The translations under genes were made by a program, and so were the position numbers. The notes below the pieces were generated by a model that worked only from the letters and a program-made list of their open reading frames with translations, ran no database searches and was not told where the DNA came from. Shown here one piece after another: positions 8,787 through 18,093 of a DNA stretch of 28,562 bases. Source of the DNA: Candidatus Kuenenia stuttgartensis (GTDB lineage Bacteria; Bacteroidota; Bacteroidia; Chitinophagales; Chitinophagaceae); the NCBI GenBank assembly GCA_943330835.2, contig CALQJH020000002.1:1-28562 (forward strand), written 5' to 3'. The stretch's first letter is position 1; the number at the start of each line of letters is the position of its first letter.

Positions 8787-9914
8787 TTACCTTTTTTCCT
8801 TTACAAACTGTCGCAATAAACCTTCATATTGACTTGCAATGTTTTTGATATCAAATTTATCTATCGCTACTTCTCTTGCGCTGGTTCCCATCTGAATCAT
8901 TGAAGGATAATTAGTAATCATGTCTTGCATCTTTTCCGATAAATCTTTTACGTTTTTTAATTGATGAACCAACGCAGTTTTACGATGCTCAACTGCTTCT
9001 AAATTCATTGGTATATCACTGGAAATAATGGGAATCCCTGTCATCATGGCTTCTACCAAAGCTCCGCTAAATCCCTCGAATCGTGATGGAAAGACAAAAC
9101 AATGAGACTCATAAATTTTCATCCATGCATTTGGAACATTACCGGCTAAAGTGATTTTATCCTCTAAATGATAAAAAGCAATTTGCTTCTCCATTTCTTT
9201 TCGGTAAGAGCCCTCTCCATAAATCACAAGCGTAGTATTTTTGTAAATTTTTGAAACAATAGAAAATGCTTCTATCAATTCGGGATAACCTTTTTTTTCA
9301 TAAAGTCTTCCTATCGTTACAAACTTAAATTCAGTCAAGTCCGGCATTTTCCATTCATGAAAAACTGAACTGTTTCTTCCTCTATAAACAACTTTAATTT
9401 TTGAAAGAGGTAATCCTAATTTTTTTGCATTGTTTTCTCCAATGCATTTACTGTTGGATATCCATGCGTATGGAATGAAAGAGGTTATTCGATCCAGAAA
9501 CCAGGTATATTGGTATTTGAGCAAACCAATGCCTTTAAAAGTTCTTCTTCTTTCTATATTATAACTGTCATCAACAAAGGTTCCGATAAGTTTTGTGCCA
9601 GTTAATCTACAGGCTACTCTACTGATAATATTGCTTCTGTATAAAGATGTTACTACAATATCAGGTTTGATTTCTTTTAATACTTTTATCATACCCTGAA
9701 TGGCTTTTCTCCATTCATATTTTCCTTGCAAATTCATGGAAATAATATTGCAACCCAACTCTTGATACGTTTTTAATAAATCAGACTTGGGATAGAAGTA
9801 TAAAATACTTACCTCAATATCTTTAGAAAAATATTTTATGGTATGCGCAATACTTTGCTCTGCCCCGCCCTGTTGTAAACTGTCTATCGTGAAAAGTACT
9901 TTCATGGTATCCAA
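8787..9914 (-). CDS. Glycosyltransferase family 4
   Basis: A 375-aa GT-B enzyme. QQGGAEQSIAHTI lies near the N-terminus (residues ~14-26). The C-terminal donor domain has FVTIGRLYEKKGYPELIEAF, LVIYGEGSYRKEM, ITLAGNVPN, and the E-x7-E motif EGFSGALVE, followed by TGIPIISSDIP. These are the standard landmarks of GT4 transferases with nucleotide-sugar donors. Start taken as ATG 9914; the ATG at 9905 (MKVLF) is an equally good start and would remove three residues. It sits 7 nt after the GT2 gene and 14 nt before the other GT4, so it is co-transcribed. The specific sugar added is unknown. Confidence 0.9.
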   Translation of the reverse strand: MDTMKVLFTIDSLQQGGAEQSIAHTIKYFSKDIEVSILYFYPKSDLLKTYQELGCNIISMNLQGKYEWRKAIQGMIKVLKEIKPDIVVTSLYRSNIISRVACRLTGTKLIGTFVDDSYNIERRRTFKGIGLLKYQYTWFLDRITSFIPYAWISNSKCIGENNAKKLGLPLSKIKVVYRGRNSSVFHEWKMPDLTEFKFVTIGRLYEKKGYPELIEAFSIVSKIYKNTTLVIYGEGSYRKEMEKQIAFYHLEDKITLAGNVPNAWMKIYESHCFVFPSRFEGFSGALVEAMMTGIPIISSDIPMNLEAVEHRKTALVHQLKNVKDLSEKMQDMITNYPSMIQMGTSAREVAIDKFDIKNIASQYEGLLRQFVKEKR

Positions 9915-9921
9915 TTATTTT

Positions 9922-10833
9922 TTAACTGCCTGAATGCAGCTTTCCTGTTGTGCCAATAAAAAAATGAAAGATGGCTTTGTTTATAAATTGAAAATTTTTT
10001 ATTCCATATTTGAAGCCGTATCTAAAGCCAATAATAGATTTAGTTAAACTTTTTATGACAAACGAAAATAACGTGAGGTACGACTTTTGCTTTTTTATAA
10101 TAATCAATAAATTTCTCGTGGAATAATATTCTCTCCACAATCGCTCCGTTGGTTTTTTTTGTCCTCGTATTACTTTGTAACCAATTCGATTGTGATGTAT
10201 CCTGTTGCGCTTGTAAAGTTGTGCATCTGCAATTAAAGTATAGCCAGCGTTTTTTAATCTGAGATCAAAATCTAATTCTTCAAATCCGTAAAATAATTTT
10301 TCGTCAGGAAAAATATTCTCTTTTCTCACTACATCTGCATTTACAATTTTACACATGCCTCCTGCAACATTGTCTACGTAAACAATTCCTTCTGTATTTA
10401 ATTCTTCATCGGGTAGTCTTATCATCATTGCTTTAGAGAGATCGAAACGCTGACCAACGGCTCCTACACATCCACATCTTTGCACTTCACCGGCTCTTTT
10501 CAAAAGAATTTCAAAGGAGTCTTTAAATAAAGGAGGGTCATCATCATCAATCCATCCAATCCAATCGTATCCTTCCTTGGATAAAATATCAAGACCTTTT
10601 TTTGCGGCACCAGCAGGACCAGAATTATAACCAACCGCATAATAATCAACCGGCAAATGAGTCATTTTATCTGCGATTAATTTTGCTACTTTTTCAGGAT
10701 CATTATCAATAATTAAAATCTTATGCGGAGGAAAGGTTTGATCTAAAAGTGTATGGATAGTGCTCTCCAAAGTTGCATTTCTTTGGTAAGTCATGATGAA
10801 TGCAGCAAATGTGGAAGAATTAATCATTGGCAC
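9922..10833 (-). CDS. Glycosyltransferase family 2 (rhamnosyl/galactofuranosyl-transferase-like)
   Basis: A 303-aa GT-A fold enzyme. It begins with FAAFIMTYQRNATLESTI and LIIDNDPE, shows GYNSGPAGAAKKG (residues ~68-80), and then an acidic WIDDDDPP motif expected to hold the metal and the nucleotide sugar. GFEELDFDLRLKNAGY near 180-195 matches the catalytic-base region (ED-like) of inverting GT2 enzymes. The pattern of the N-terminal half resembles rhamnosyltransferases and galactofuranosyltransferases, but the donor is not certain. The C-terminal ~60 residues are basic and amphipathic, fitting peripheral membrane binding. Its start lies inside the end of the pyruvyl transferase gene (14-nt overlap), indicating translational coupling. 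Confidence 0.88.
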   Translation of the reverse strand: MPMINSSTFAAFIMTYQRNATLESTIHTLLDQTFPPHKILIIDNDPEKVAKLIADKMTHLPVDYYAVGYNSGPAGAAKKGLDILSKEGYDWIGWIDDDDPPLFKDSFEILLKRAGEVQRCGCVGAVGQRFDLSKAMMIRLPDEELNTEGIVYVDNVAGGMCKIVNADVVRKENIFPDEKLFYGFEELDFDLRLKNAGYTLIADAQLYKRNRIHHNRIGYKVIRGQKKPTERLWREYYSTRNLLIIIKKQKSYLTLFSFVIKSLTKSIIGFRYGFKYGIKNFQFINKAIFHFFIGTTGKLHSGS

Positions 10834-11704
10834 TTATATAGTCAATCAATGATTTTTTCAATGCAGTTGGATTAAATTTCAAATCTTTCTGAGTGCAATG
10901 CTTTGAAGCTGTATAAAAATCAGAAATGTCATCGCGTATATTTAAAGTTTCCATTTGATGGATTCCAACACCAGAATAATAATCATAAAATTTAAAGTCA
11001 CCTCCTAAAATCTTTTCGCTAAAAACCACTCTGCAAGTTGGAATACCATATGCTTCGGCTAAAATCAAACCATGCAATGAACTTGATAGAATATTTTCAC
11101 AACTTAAAATATCAATGACAAATTGTTCAACTCCTTCGGATTGTATGTCGATAATCTTGATTTCAGGATTGTTTAGTTCAACTATTTTTTTTATGCCCTC
11201 ACTGTTTTTATTTTTAAAATGAGGAACGATACCGTATTTGTATTTTTTTTCAACTTGCTTTCCATCAATTATTTCAGGAAATAATAATACAGGATCGCCA
11301 AAAACATCGCAACTACTTCCTACCTCCTGCATTTTTTTTAACGTGTTCAAACCACGCAATGCCAATATTTCTTTAGGCTTGTTGTGCACGGTTGTCTTTT
11401 CTGAAATTACGCCTGATCCCCAAATAACATAATTGCTTAAATCTCCAGTTATGATGCTTCCTACACCAAGTATTTCGGTTTTGTGTTTGTAATTAAATAT
11501 GGAGTTAGAGGAAACTACTTTCTTTCCAGTAATTTTTTCTACCAAATATGGATTTACTTTATCACCCCAATTGTTTTCGAAATCGTAATATTTTAATAAA
11601 ATCGATTCGTTATTAATATAAGATGAATAATTATGAAAACTAAACTCTTTGAGTTTTTTATTAACTAAATATATTTTTTTCTTTATCGTTTTAATTGAAC
11701 TCAT
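10820..11704 (-). CDS. Polysaccharide pyruvyl transferase family protein
   Basis: The 294-aa protein matches the polysaccharide pyruvyl transferase family (CsaB/ExoV/WcaK type), which transfers pyruvate from phosphoenolpyruvate to a sugar as a ketal, giving an acidic glycan. Landmarks: FENNWGDKVNPYLVEKITG near residues 43-61, VIWGSGVISEK, LALRGLNTLKKM, FGDPVLLFPE, GIVPHFKNKN, and the C-terminal LSSSLHGLILAEAYGIPTCR, where the SxHG core is the family signature in the second Rossmann-like half. Length is normal for the short ExoV-like members. It lies between two GT2 genes and overlaps the next one by 14 nt. Some members of this superfamily act on other substrates, so pyruvylation is probable rather than proven. 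Confidence 0.85.
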   Translation of the reverse strand: MSSIKTIKKKIYLVNKKLKEFSFHNYSSYINNESILLKYYDFENNWGDKVNPYLVEKITGKKVVSSNSIFNYKHKTEILGVGSIITGDLSNYVIWGSGVISEKTTVHNKPKEILALRGLNTLKKMQEVGSSCDVFGDPVLLFPEIIDGKQVEKKYKYGIVPHFKNKNSEGIKKIVELNNPEIKIIDIQSEGVEQFVIDILSCENILSSSLHGLILAEAYGIPTCRVVFSEKILGGDFKFYDYYSGVGIHQMETLNIRDDISDFYTASKHCTQKDLKFNPTALKKSLIDYISAND

Positions 11705-11729
11705 TTTTATTTATTCACAGCGTGTATAA

Positions 11730-12593
11730 TTAACCCCATTTCATTTGTGTTAGTTTTGAATTTAGGGTAATGAAATATTGAAGCCACAATTTTAGATCTC
11801 TTTTATTTTCTTTAAGCAATCCCTTAAATAATTCATTTGCTGTTTTATACATACCCAATCTTGCTGCAGCTACAGCTGCTACCTGGATAAATAATTTTTT
11901 GGTACCCGGATTTTTTTTAAAATAATCTTGATGCTTTTCTACTATATATATATTGGAATGGAGTTTATTCAAATTGTTTTTACTTCCCTCTCCTGCTGAT
12001 ATATTGTAGATAAAATTGTATTGGTTTATAAACCCCATTTTTATACCTCTCGTTCTTAATCTTATGCCTAATTCTGTATTCTCCCCATACTTTATATTCT
12101 CATCATACATTCCTGCTTCTTTGAAAATGGTTTTATTTATTGCAAACATGCCTGCAATGTATTTCCCTTTTTTATCTTGATTTTTGTACGGATTAGCAGC
12201 ATCAACAAGTTTTACTGCTTCATTTAATCTTACTTCTTTCATGTTACAAAAGCCAACATCATAGTTGTTGCTTTTTAGCAGGTCATAAAAATCTTTAAGC
12301 CAATCCTTTTCCACATCATCATCACTATCCAGAAAAATCAAATACTCGCCTTGTGCAATTTTGGCTCCTGTATTTCTGGCAGCACAGACGCCACTGTTTT
12401 GTTGATATAGATATTTGATGTTTTTATGCTCCCGTAAAAAAGGCGTTATAATTTCTTTGGTTTGATCTGAAGATCCATCATCTACAACAATAATTTCAAT
12501 GTCATTATAGGATTGTTTTTGCAAAGCCTCGAGCACATTGTTGATAATGTGTGCTCTGTTGTATGATGGTATGATGATACTAAAAAAGGGCAT
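11730..12593 (-). CDS. Glycosyltransferase family 2
   Basis: A 287-aa inverting GT-A glycosyltransferase. Classic motifs are FSIIIPSYNRAHIINNVLEAL (N-terminal nucleotide-binding strand and helix), EIIVVDDGSSDQT, and YLIFLDSDDDVEKDW with the metal-binding DxD. A later ENTELGIRLRTRGIK segment corresponds to the ED catalytic-base region. No membrane spans are visible. Its ATG overlaps the stop of the upstream acyltransferase by one base (TAATG arrangement), implying coupled translation. Donor and acceptor cannot be read from sequence; the enzyme is part of the cytoplasmic assembly of the glycan. Confidence 0.9.
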   Translation of the reverse strand: MPFFSIIIPSYNRAHIINNVLEALQKQSYNDIEIIVVDDGSSDQTKEIITPFLREHKNIKYLYQQNSGVCAARNTGAKIAQGEYLIFLDSDDDVEKDWLKDFYDLLKSNNYDVGFCNMKEVRLNEAVKLVDAANPYKNQDKKGKYIAGMFAINKTIFKEAGMYDENIKYGENTELGIRLRTRGIKMGFINQYNFIYNISAGEGSKNNLNKLHSNIYIVEKHQDYFKKNPGTKKLFIQVAAVAAARLGMYKTANELFKGLLKENKRDLKLWLQYFITLNSKLTQMKWG

Positions 12594-13630
12594 TATTTGT
12601 GTTCCAATTTTTTACTCCACTTTCTTCCAATTGCTGTAGCGCGATTTTCTACTATATACCAAGAAGCCATTGCAAGTAAAACTGTCACTAAAAATTTTGC
12701 AACAAATGTCATCTGTGGGGACAAGGTAGAATGCCAGGTGAAAATTCGAAACACAACCACATGCCACAGATAAAGTGAATACGATATTTTACCTATAAAA
12801 ACCATTGGACGATTAGCGAGTATTTTATTAGTCGTACTGTTGGGATTATTTACAAGTCCAAGAATTACAATCATTGAGAAAATAGCACATGGATTAAAAA
12901 GGTTGAAAGAAAAATGAAGGGGAGAAATTCCAACAATTAAAATGATGAATAATGAAATGATGGTAAGTGCGACAGGTATTTTAGGAACAACATTATTCCA
13001 TCTCAATAAAGCACCTAAACAGCCAATAAAAATAGACTCCTGAATTATAGAACTTACGATATCAGGATAGATTCCCTTAGATTTAAATATCCAACTCACT
13101 GCAATAAATACGATAAGAAAATATTGCAGTTTTACTAAGGAGCGAAATTTAATAGTCAATACAAGTATCCAAGGCCAAACCAAATAAAATTGTTCTTCGC
13201 AAGCCAAAGACCAGGTATGTCCGAGTATTAAAGCACTATTCCCCCAGCCCCATTTCCACGAAATATTATTTACATAAAAAGCCGCTGAAAGTGCTTCTTT
13301 AAAAATAATGTCTTGATCACCTATTGATTTATATAATATGGCATAAATCACAACAAACAAAATCAACACATATAATGCAGGAAAAAGCCGCATGGTTCTC
13401 CTGATATAGAAACCCAAAAATGAAACGCGATTAGATTTTTGAAACTCTTCCAATAAAAGTGTAGTAATCAAAAAGCCAGACAAAGTAAAAAATACAGCAA
13501 CGCCTATTTGACCATTCTTACCTAAATAAAAATGTGCATGCACCAACATCACAAGAATCACAGCTATTGCTCTTAATCCATCCAATGATGCTACATAACC
13601 CAGTTTACTGTTATCTCTTATCGGTTTCAA
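12593..13630 (-). CDS. Acyltransferase 3 family membrane O-acyltransferase (copy C)
   Basis: A 345-aa polytopic inner-membrane protein of the acyltransferase 3 (OafA/NodX-like) family, which O-acetylates or otherwise acylates sugars. It opens with YVASLDGLRAIAVILVMLVHAH, containing the RAIA motif and the His thought to take part in catalysis, followed by GVAVFFTLSGFLIT. RRTMRLFPALYVL, HTWSLACEEQFYLVWPW and FIGKISYSLYLWH are further family signatures. About ten hydrophobic segments are visible. There is no C-terminal SGNH domain, so it is the short form. It is very similar to the gene just upstream in the operon (13667-14722), pointing to a tandem duplication, and it overlaps the following GT2 gene by one base. 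Confidence 0.92.
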   Translation of the reverse strand: MKPIRDNSKLGYVASLDGLRAIAVILVMLVHAHFYLGKNGQIGVAVFFTLSGFLITTLLLEEFQKSNRVSFLGFYIRRTMRLFPALYVLILFVVIYAILYKSIGDQDIIFKEALSAAFYVNNISWKWGWGNSALILGHTWSLACEEQFYLVWPWILVLTIKFRSLVKLQYFLIVFIAVSWIFKSKGIYPDIVSSIIQESIFIGCLGALLRWNNVVPKIPVALTIISLFIILIVGISPLHFSFNLFNPCAIFSMIVILGLVNNPNSTTNKILANRPMVFIGKISYSLYLWHVVVFRIFTWHSTLSPQMTFVAKFLVTVLLAMASWYIVENRATAIGRKWSKKLEHK

Positions 13631-13666
13631 TAAAATAATTTTAAATGATGTAATTAACTATTGAGG

Positions 13667-14722
13667 TTACTGAGCTTTTGCAACAATTTTATTGCTGAGT
13701 TTTCTTCCAAAAGCAGTTGTTGCTTTTTCCACTGTGTACCAGGATAAAATGGCAAGTATAAATGAAACTACAAATTTTAAGGCAAAAGATACCAAAGGTG
13801 GTAATGTAGAATGATAATAAAACAATCGAAATACCGGCAAATGCCACAAATAAAGTGAATAGGATATTTTGCCGATAAACACCATTGTATTATTACTTAA
13901 AAATTTACTGGTGATGCCTTCGGTATGATTAACAAGATGTAAAATAATGATCACAGAAAAAATACTGCATATATTGAAAAGACTATCATAATATGGAAGT
14001 GCAAAAGGAACGATTCCCATGAGTAAAATCAGAACGAGCAGGAAAACGATTAGTATTTGTGGGATGTTTTTAGGAATAACATTATTCCATCTCCACAAGG
14101 CACCCAGACATCCAATAAAAATAGATTCTTTAATTATCGAACCTGCTACAAAAGGAATATAACCATGTGGTTTTAATATCCATACAAGGAGAATAAAAAG
14201 AGTCAAAAAGAACTGGAGTTTCTTTAATGCCTTTATTTTAATGCATAAAAATACTATGAATGGCCAAATCAGATAAAACTGTTCTTCAACACTTAAGGAC
14301 CAGGTGTGGTATAATAATATTTCTTTTGTACACCATCCCAAAGCTCGAGCTATGTTGTAAAAATATAGTCCGGATGCAATAATATCTTTGAAAATATTGT
14401 TTTGGTCAATTCCTGTCCTGAAAAAAATGGCATAAATAAAAACTATCGCCAACAACACATACAGTGGTGGAAATAATCTCATGGTTCTTCTTACATAAAA
14501 ACCTTTGAATGAAATAGTAGAAGTTTTGTGGAATTCTTCTAATAATAAGGTAGTGATTAAAAATCCTGAAAGAGCGAAAAAAACAGCAACGCCAAGTCCA
14601 CCATTGGTGCCCAATCTGAAATTTGCATGTAAAAAAAGAACCAGAATAATGGCAACGGCTCTTAATCCATCAAGCGATGGAACATACCCAATGTAATTAT
14701 GACTTTTGTTTGTAACTGTCAA
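13667..14722 (-). CDS. Acyltransferase 3 family membrane O-acyltransferase (copy B)
   Basis: A 351-aa multi-span acyltransferase 3 protein. Key stretches: YVPSLDGLRAVAIILVLFLH with the conserved His, GVAVFFALSGFLITTLLLEE, FYVRRTMRLFPPLYVLL, YHTWSLSVEEQFYLIWPF, FIGCLGALWRWNNVIPK and VFIGKISYSLYLWH. Nearly all of these recur in the same order in the downstream copy C (12593-13630), even outside the catalytic motifs, so the two are recent paralogues. Substrate is presumably a hydroxyl of a glycan residue, with acetyl-CoA or another acyl donor supplied from the cytoplasm. The gap to copy C is 36 nt and to copy A 53 nt, with nothing recognisable in them. Confidence 0.92.
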   Translation of the reverse strand: MTVTNKSHNYIGYVPSLDGLRAVAIILVLFLHANFRLGTNGGLGVAVFFALSGFLITTLLLEEFHKTSTISFKGFYVRRTMRLFPPLYVLLAIVFIYAIFFRTGIDQNNIFKDIIASGLYFYNIARALGWCTKEILLYHTWSLSVEEQFYLIWPFIVFLCIKIKALKKLQFFLTLFILLVWILKPHGYIPFVAGSIIKESIFIGCLGALWRWNNVIPKNIPQILIVFLLVLILLMGIVPFALPYYDSLFNICSIFSVIIILHLVNHTEGITSKFLSNNTMVFIGKISYSLYLWHLPVFRLFYYHSTLPPLVSFALKFVVSFILAILSWYTVEKATTAFGRKLSNKIVAKAQ

Positions 14723-14775
14723 GTTGAATATTTTATTTGATTAATTATTGGGGGATTTTACTGACACGTTTTTAA

Positions 14776-15876
14776 CTATTCAAATCTATTTTTTAATTTC
14801 AAAATAGGTTTTTCAAAGAAGTAAAAAGAAGCATACACTACAACAAGAAGTGTTATGGTATAGATTAAATATGAAACTGAAGAATACTCACTTTCCGTCC
14901 ATTTGAAAAAATTTAAAAAAAGAGGTGAAGTAAGTTGTTTTTTCTTAAGCCAGTGAATAATTGTATTTATGATTACAGGAACAAAACAATGAAACAAATA
15001 AACACCATAGCTTACTTTGCCGATTGACATGAGTATTTTATTACTGAATAAAATGTCTAATTTCCCTGTTTTATTTAAAAGAATAATAGACAAAATCCAG
15101 GTTACGAAAATAGAAAGTAATGTTCGCGCTAGAAAATCGAATGAAACATGAAAACATTGTAAACCTATATATGCTGTTATAGCGATTAATCCAAGCACCT
15201 TGAAAACGTTTGAAAATTTTTCAAGCATTTCTTTATGATATACAACAGTGTAAGATAAAAACCCTCCCCAGCAAAATGCATCAAAACATGAAGGAGTAAG
15301 AAATACAATAAAATCTTTTTTTTCAAGTACTAAAGGAAGAATAAGCATTGACAATATGGAAATAATAATACCCGAACCCAAAACATATTTAATGTTTTTA
15401 GCGGAAACAAAAAATATCAACCATGGCCATAACAAGTAAAATTGCTCCTCTACTGCCAAAGACCACATGGGCGAAAGTTTTCCTCCTGGATAGGCCTGTC
15501 TGAAATAGAAGAGATAATTCTCCACATATAATGCATAGTATTTCCAATCATGTGGAATAGGATTGGGAAGAACTTTTGCACCTAAAAAAAGCAAGACCAA
15601 TATCAAATAATAAAGAGGGAAAATTCGCAAAGCTCTGCGCATCATAAACTTTCCAATAGCCGCTAGTTTGTTTTCTTGAATACCTTTATCTTCAATGTCC
15701 TGTTTTTTCTTTAATAAAATATTGGTGATAAGAAAGCCGCTTAAAACAAAAAAAACAGTAACGCCTATTGCTCCCCAGGGAAAAATACTATTTGCACCAA
15801 GTAAGGTCCAGTGAGAAAAAACAACCATTATTACGGCAATGGCGCGAATAGAATCTAATTGTTTGATGTATGTCAT
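14776..15876 (-). CDS. Acyltransferase 3 family membrane O-acyltransferase (copy A)
   Basis: A 366-aa multi-span acyltransferase 3 protein, first of three in transcription order. It begins almost directly with the family motif, YIKQLDSIRAIAVIMVVFSH, then GVTVFFVLSGFLITNILLKKKQ, MMRRALRIFPLYYLIL, MWSLAVEEQFYLLWPW and ILMSIGKVSYGVYLFH. It is more diverged from copies B and C than they are from each other, and has a longer charged loop after the second hydrophobic segment (residues ~57-78). This suggests a different acceptor position or acyl group. No SGNH domain is attached. It starts 15 nt after the upstream GT2 gene ends and belongs to the same operon. Confidence 0.92.
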   Translation of the reverse strand: MTYIKQLDSIRAIAVIMVVFSHWTLLGANSIFPWGAIGVTVFFVLSGFLITNILLKKKQDIEDKGIQENKLAAIGKFMMRRALRIFPLYYLILVLLFLGAKVLPNPIPHDWKYYALYVENYLFYFRQAYPGGKLSPMWSLAVEEQFYLLWPWLIFFVSAKNIKYVLGSGIIISILSMLILPLVLEKKDFIVFLTPSCFDAFCWGGFLSYTVVYHKEMLEKFSNVFKVLGLIAITAYIGLQCFHVSFDFLARTLLSIFVTWILSIILLNKTGKLDILFSNKILMSIGKVSYGVYLFHCFVPVIINTIIHWLKKKQLTSPLFLNFFKWTESEYSSVSYLIYTITLLVVVYASFYFFEKPILKLKNRFE

Positions 15877-15891
15877 AAATTCGGTTTTCGT

Positions 15892-16944
15892 CTATTGTAA
15901 ATTATTCAACAATAGTTTTATACGCTTATAGTGCTGTAACGAAGGAAACAAATTGTTGGAATAAGATTTCACCTTTGCGTTGAGTATATGTTTAGCCAAT
16001 ATTATTTTTTTGTCTTTTCTTTGACTGGTGTTGAAAAGTAATTTTATTAATAACTGGTAATACGTGATACAGACAATTACCCACCGTTGTATGTAATTAA
16101 ATAAATAAATGCTTTGATGAAGAGATGCTTTCTTAAAATAAATTCTATAAGAAGAAATCAAAGCTGCTCCATTAGCTATACCCACTTTTAATTTGATATA
16201 ATATTCCCAGGTTAAACGACCTGCTGGCATCAAATGATAAAACTTCAACTCGTCCGAAAACCAGATTTCATATTTCATGAGGTGAATAAGATAACACCAC
16301 TCTACATCTCCACCAGAAGATAAAGACTTGCCTTTTCGATCTGACATAATCGTTTGAAAACCGGTAGCGAAAATTTTTTGTAAGGCGGGTTTGTAAAAAA
16401 AACATCCGGCACCATAAACCTCAGGATTTTTGGATGGTATTTTTCCATTTGAATTAGCCTGGGCCCCTACAGCAAAACTGTAATGGTATTGATCGAACCA
16501 ATCGGGCTTTTCAGATTCAAATAAAGGAAGTCCCATTCCTCCTAAAGCGCCAATAGACTTGTTTGTTGAAATGATATTAAAACCAGTCTGTACATAATTA
16601 TCAAAAAGATGGTTGTCATCATCACAAAATAAAACCCAGTTAAAGCTTGATTCGAAAAGTCCTTTTTTTCTCGCATTATTCAAGCCAGGATTTAATTCCG
16701 AAACGATTCTAAATGAATTGCTGAAACTAGATTTATTTTTCAAATCAATACAAAAATCTTTTGTTCCATCTGTTGAAGCATTATCAATCACAAGGATTTC
16801 CCATGCTAATTCGTTAGTCGTCTTTTGTTGGAATATAGACTGCAATGTAGCTTCAAGTCGTTCTTTACCATTATGTGTACAAACCACTACAGAGATTCCA
16901 TCCGGCCTTGACAATAGTGATTCCCTCATTATACCTTCTTTCAA
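15892..16944 (-). CDS. Glycosyltransferase family 2
   Basis: A 350-aa GT-A glycosyltransferase. Motifs: GISVVVCTHNGKERLEATL, ILVIDNASTDGTKDF, LNPGLNNARKKG and WVLFCDDDNHLFDNY, with DDD as the metal-binding site. A GAGCFFYK stretch and SSGGDVEWCYLI follow, the latter fitting the catalytic-base region. The gene is separated by only 1 nt from the stop of the preceding GT2. The ATG at 16944 gives MKEGIM; the ATG at 16929 (MRESLLSRPDG) would serve equally well. The C-terminal ~90 residues are basic and rich in aromatic residues, without clear membrane spans. Specificity unknown. Confidence 0.88.
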   Translation of the reverse strand: MKEGIMRESLLSRPDGISVVVCTHNGKERLEATLQSIFQQKTTNELAWEILVIDNASTDGTKDFCIDLKNKSSFSNSFRIVSELNPGLNNARKKGLFESSFNWVLFCDDDNHLFDNYVQTGFNIISTNKSIGALGGMGLPLFESEKPDWFDQYHYSFAVGAQANSNGKIPSKNPEVYGAGCFFYKPALQKIFATGFQTIMSDRKGKSLSSGGDVEWCYLIHLMKYEIWFSDELKFYHLMPAGRLTWEYYIKLKVGIANGAALISSYRIYFKKASLHQSIYLFNYIQRWVIVCITYYQLLIKLLFNTSQRKDKKIILAKHILNAKVKSYSNNLFPSLQHYKRIKLLLNNLQ

Positions 16945-16945
16945 T

Positions 16946-18079
16946 TTAATGTCTTAATAAGTTTGACAGGCGATTAATTAATGGAGAACAGATTCCCCAT
17001 CTGTGCTTGTTGCGAATCATCCGGTGTTTATAAAAAACAGCTCTTAAACAAGCTTGCTGTGTCTTTTCTGAATTTGGAATTCTATTAAAAAAGTTTTGAA
17101 AGTGCGGATAAATATTTTTGAATAAAAATTCAACATCTTCTCTTGACGTCAAATATCTGAATGAAAGATAAGAATTCATTAATGAAAAATCTTTAGGCTC
17201 AAATGTGAAATTATACTTTGCCACTTCGTCATTAAATAACCTTAAAGCATCGTCAACCTTTCCTTGCGTAATACTCAAACCAAGGCATTTCAATAAACTA
17301 CTTTTTATGCCGGGAAGCGGATCAATTTTGTAATCTACATTTCCAGCAATATTCTCAGCTAATCGGAGGTCTTTTTTAATGGCTCTGTTGGCAACTTCTT
17401 TCAATGCCATGTACATTCTTTCTGCATTTCTACTCATGCTGTTGCTGGCTAATCTGTACCCAACAAGTGCTTTATTAATAGCTTCTTTTTTTATGCCGAA
17501 TTTGCCAACACGAATCCACATGTCCCAATCTTCACAGCTGTTCAATTTTTCATCAAACCCTTGCATTTGTATAATTACAGACCTACGAACAATTAAGGTA
17601 TGTACAGGACCAATGTTTTGTGTAAGAATAGTTGGCAACAATTCTCGGTTATTGCTTGGCATAACAGCGTGAAGGATTTGTTTGCCATCTTCATTCATAT
17701 GATGATATCCCGTTTGAATAAGATTGACATCAGGTTTTGATGAGATGACTTTTGCTATTTCTTGAAAATGATGGTTCATCAACATATCATCCGCATCAAG
17801 AAACAACAACCAATCACCTGTGGCATGCTGAATCCCGAAATTTCGCGCAGATGAAAGTCCGCCATTTTGTTTTTCAATAAGTTTAATTCTCGAATCTTTT
17901 TGACAATAGGCGTTTGCTATATTATTGGTATCATCTGATGAACCATCATTTACAACGATTGCTTCCCAATCAGAAAAGGATTGTTGTAAAATAGAGTCAA
18001 GACAATCGTGCAAATATATCGCTTGATTGAAACAGGGAATAATGATGGAAAGTAGTGCTGTAGATTTATCGGGCATCAA
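16946..18079 (-). CDS. Glycosyltransferase family 2 with helical C-terminal extension
   Basis: A 377-aa GT2. The N-terminal ~210 residues contain LLSIIIPCFNQAIYLHDCL, AIVVNDGSSDDTNNIA, KQNGGLSSARNFGIQHATG, WLLFLDADDMLMNHHF (DxD motif DADD) and GFDEKLNSCEDWDMWIRVG, where ED would supply the catalytic base. All catalytic landmarks are intact. The remaining ~160 residues are mostly helical and without a recognised domain; similar tails occur in other GT2 enzymes of polysaccharide loci. It lies 14 nt after the upstream GT2. The sugar transferred is unknown. Confidence 0.9.
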   Translation of the reverse strand: MMPDKSTALLSIIIPCFNQAIYLHDCLDSILQQSFSDWEAIVVNDGSSDDTNNIANAYCQKDSRIKLIEKQNGGLSSARNFGIQHATGDWLLFLDADDMLMNHHFQEIAKVISSKPDVNLIQTGYHHMNEDGKQILHAVMPSNNRELLPTILTQNIGPVHTLIVRRSVIIQMQGFDEKLNSCEDWDMWIRVGKFGIKKEAINKALVGYRLASNSMSRNAERMYMALKEVANRAIKKDLRLAENIAGNVDYKIDPLPGIKSSLLKCLGLSITQGKVDDALRLFNDEVAKYNFTFEPKDFSLMNSYLSFRYLTSREDVEFLFKNIYPHFQNFFNRIPNSEKTQQACLRAVFYKHRMIRNKHRWGICSPLINRLSNLLRH

Positions 18080-18093
18080 AAAAGAAAGAAGTG

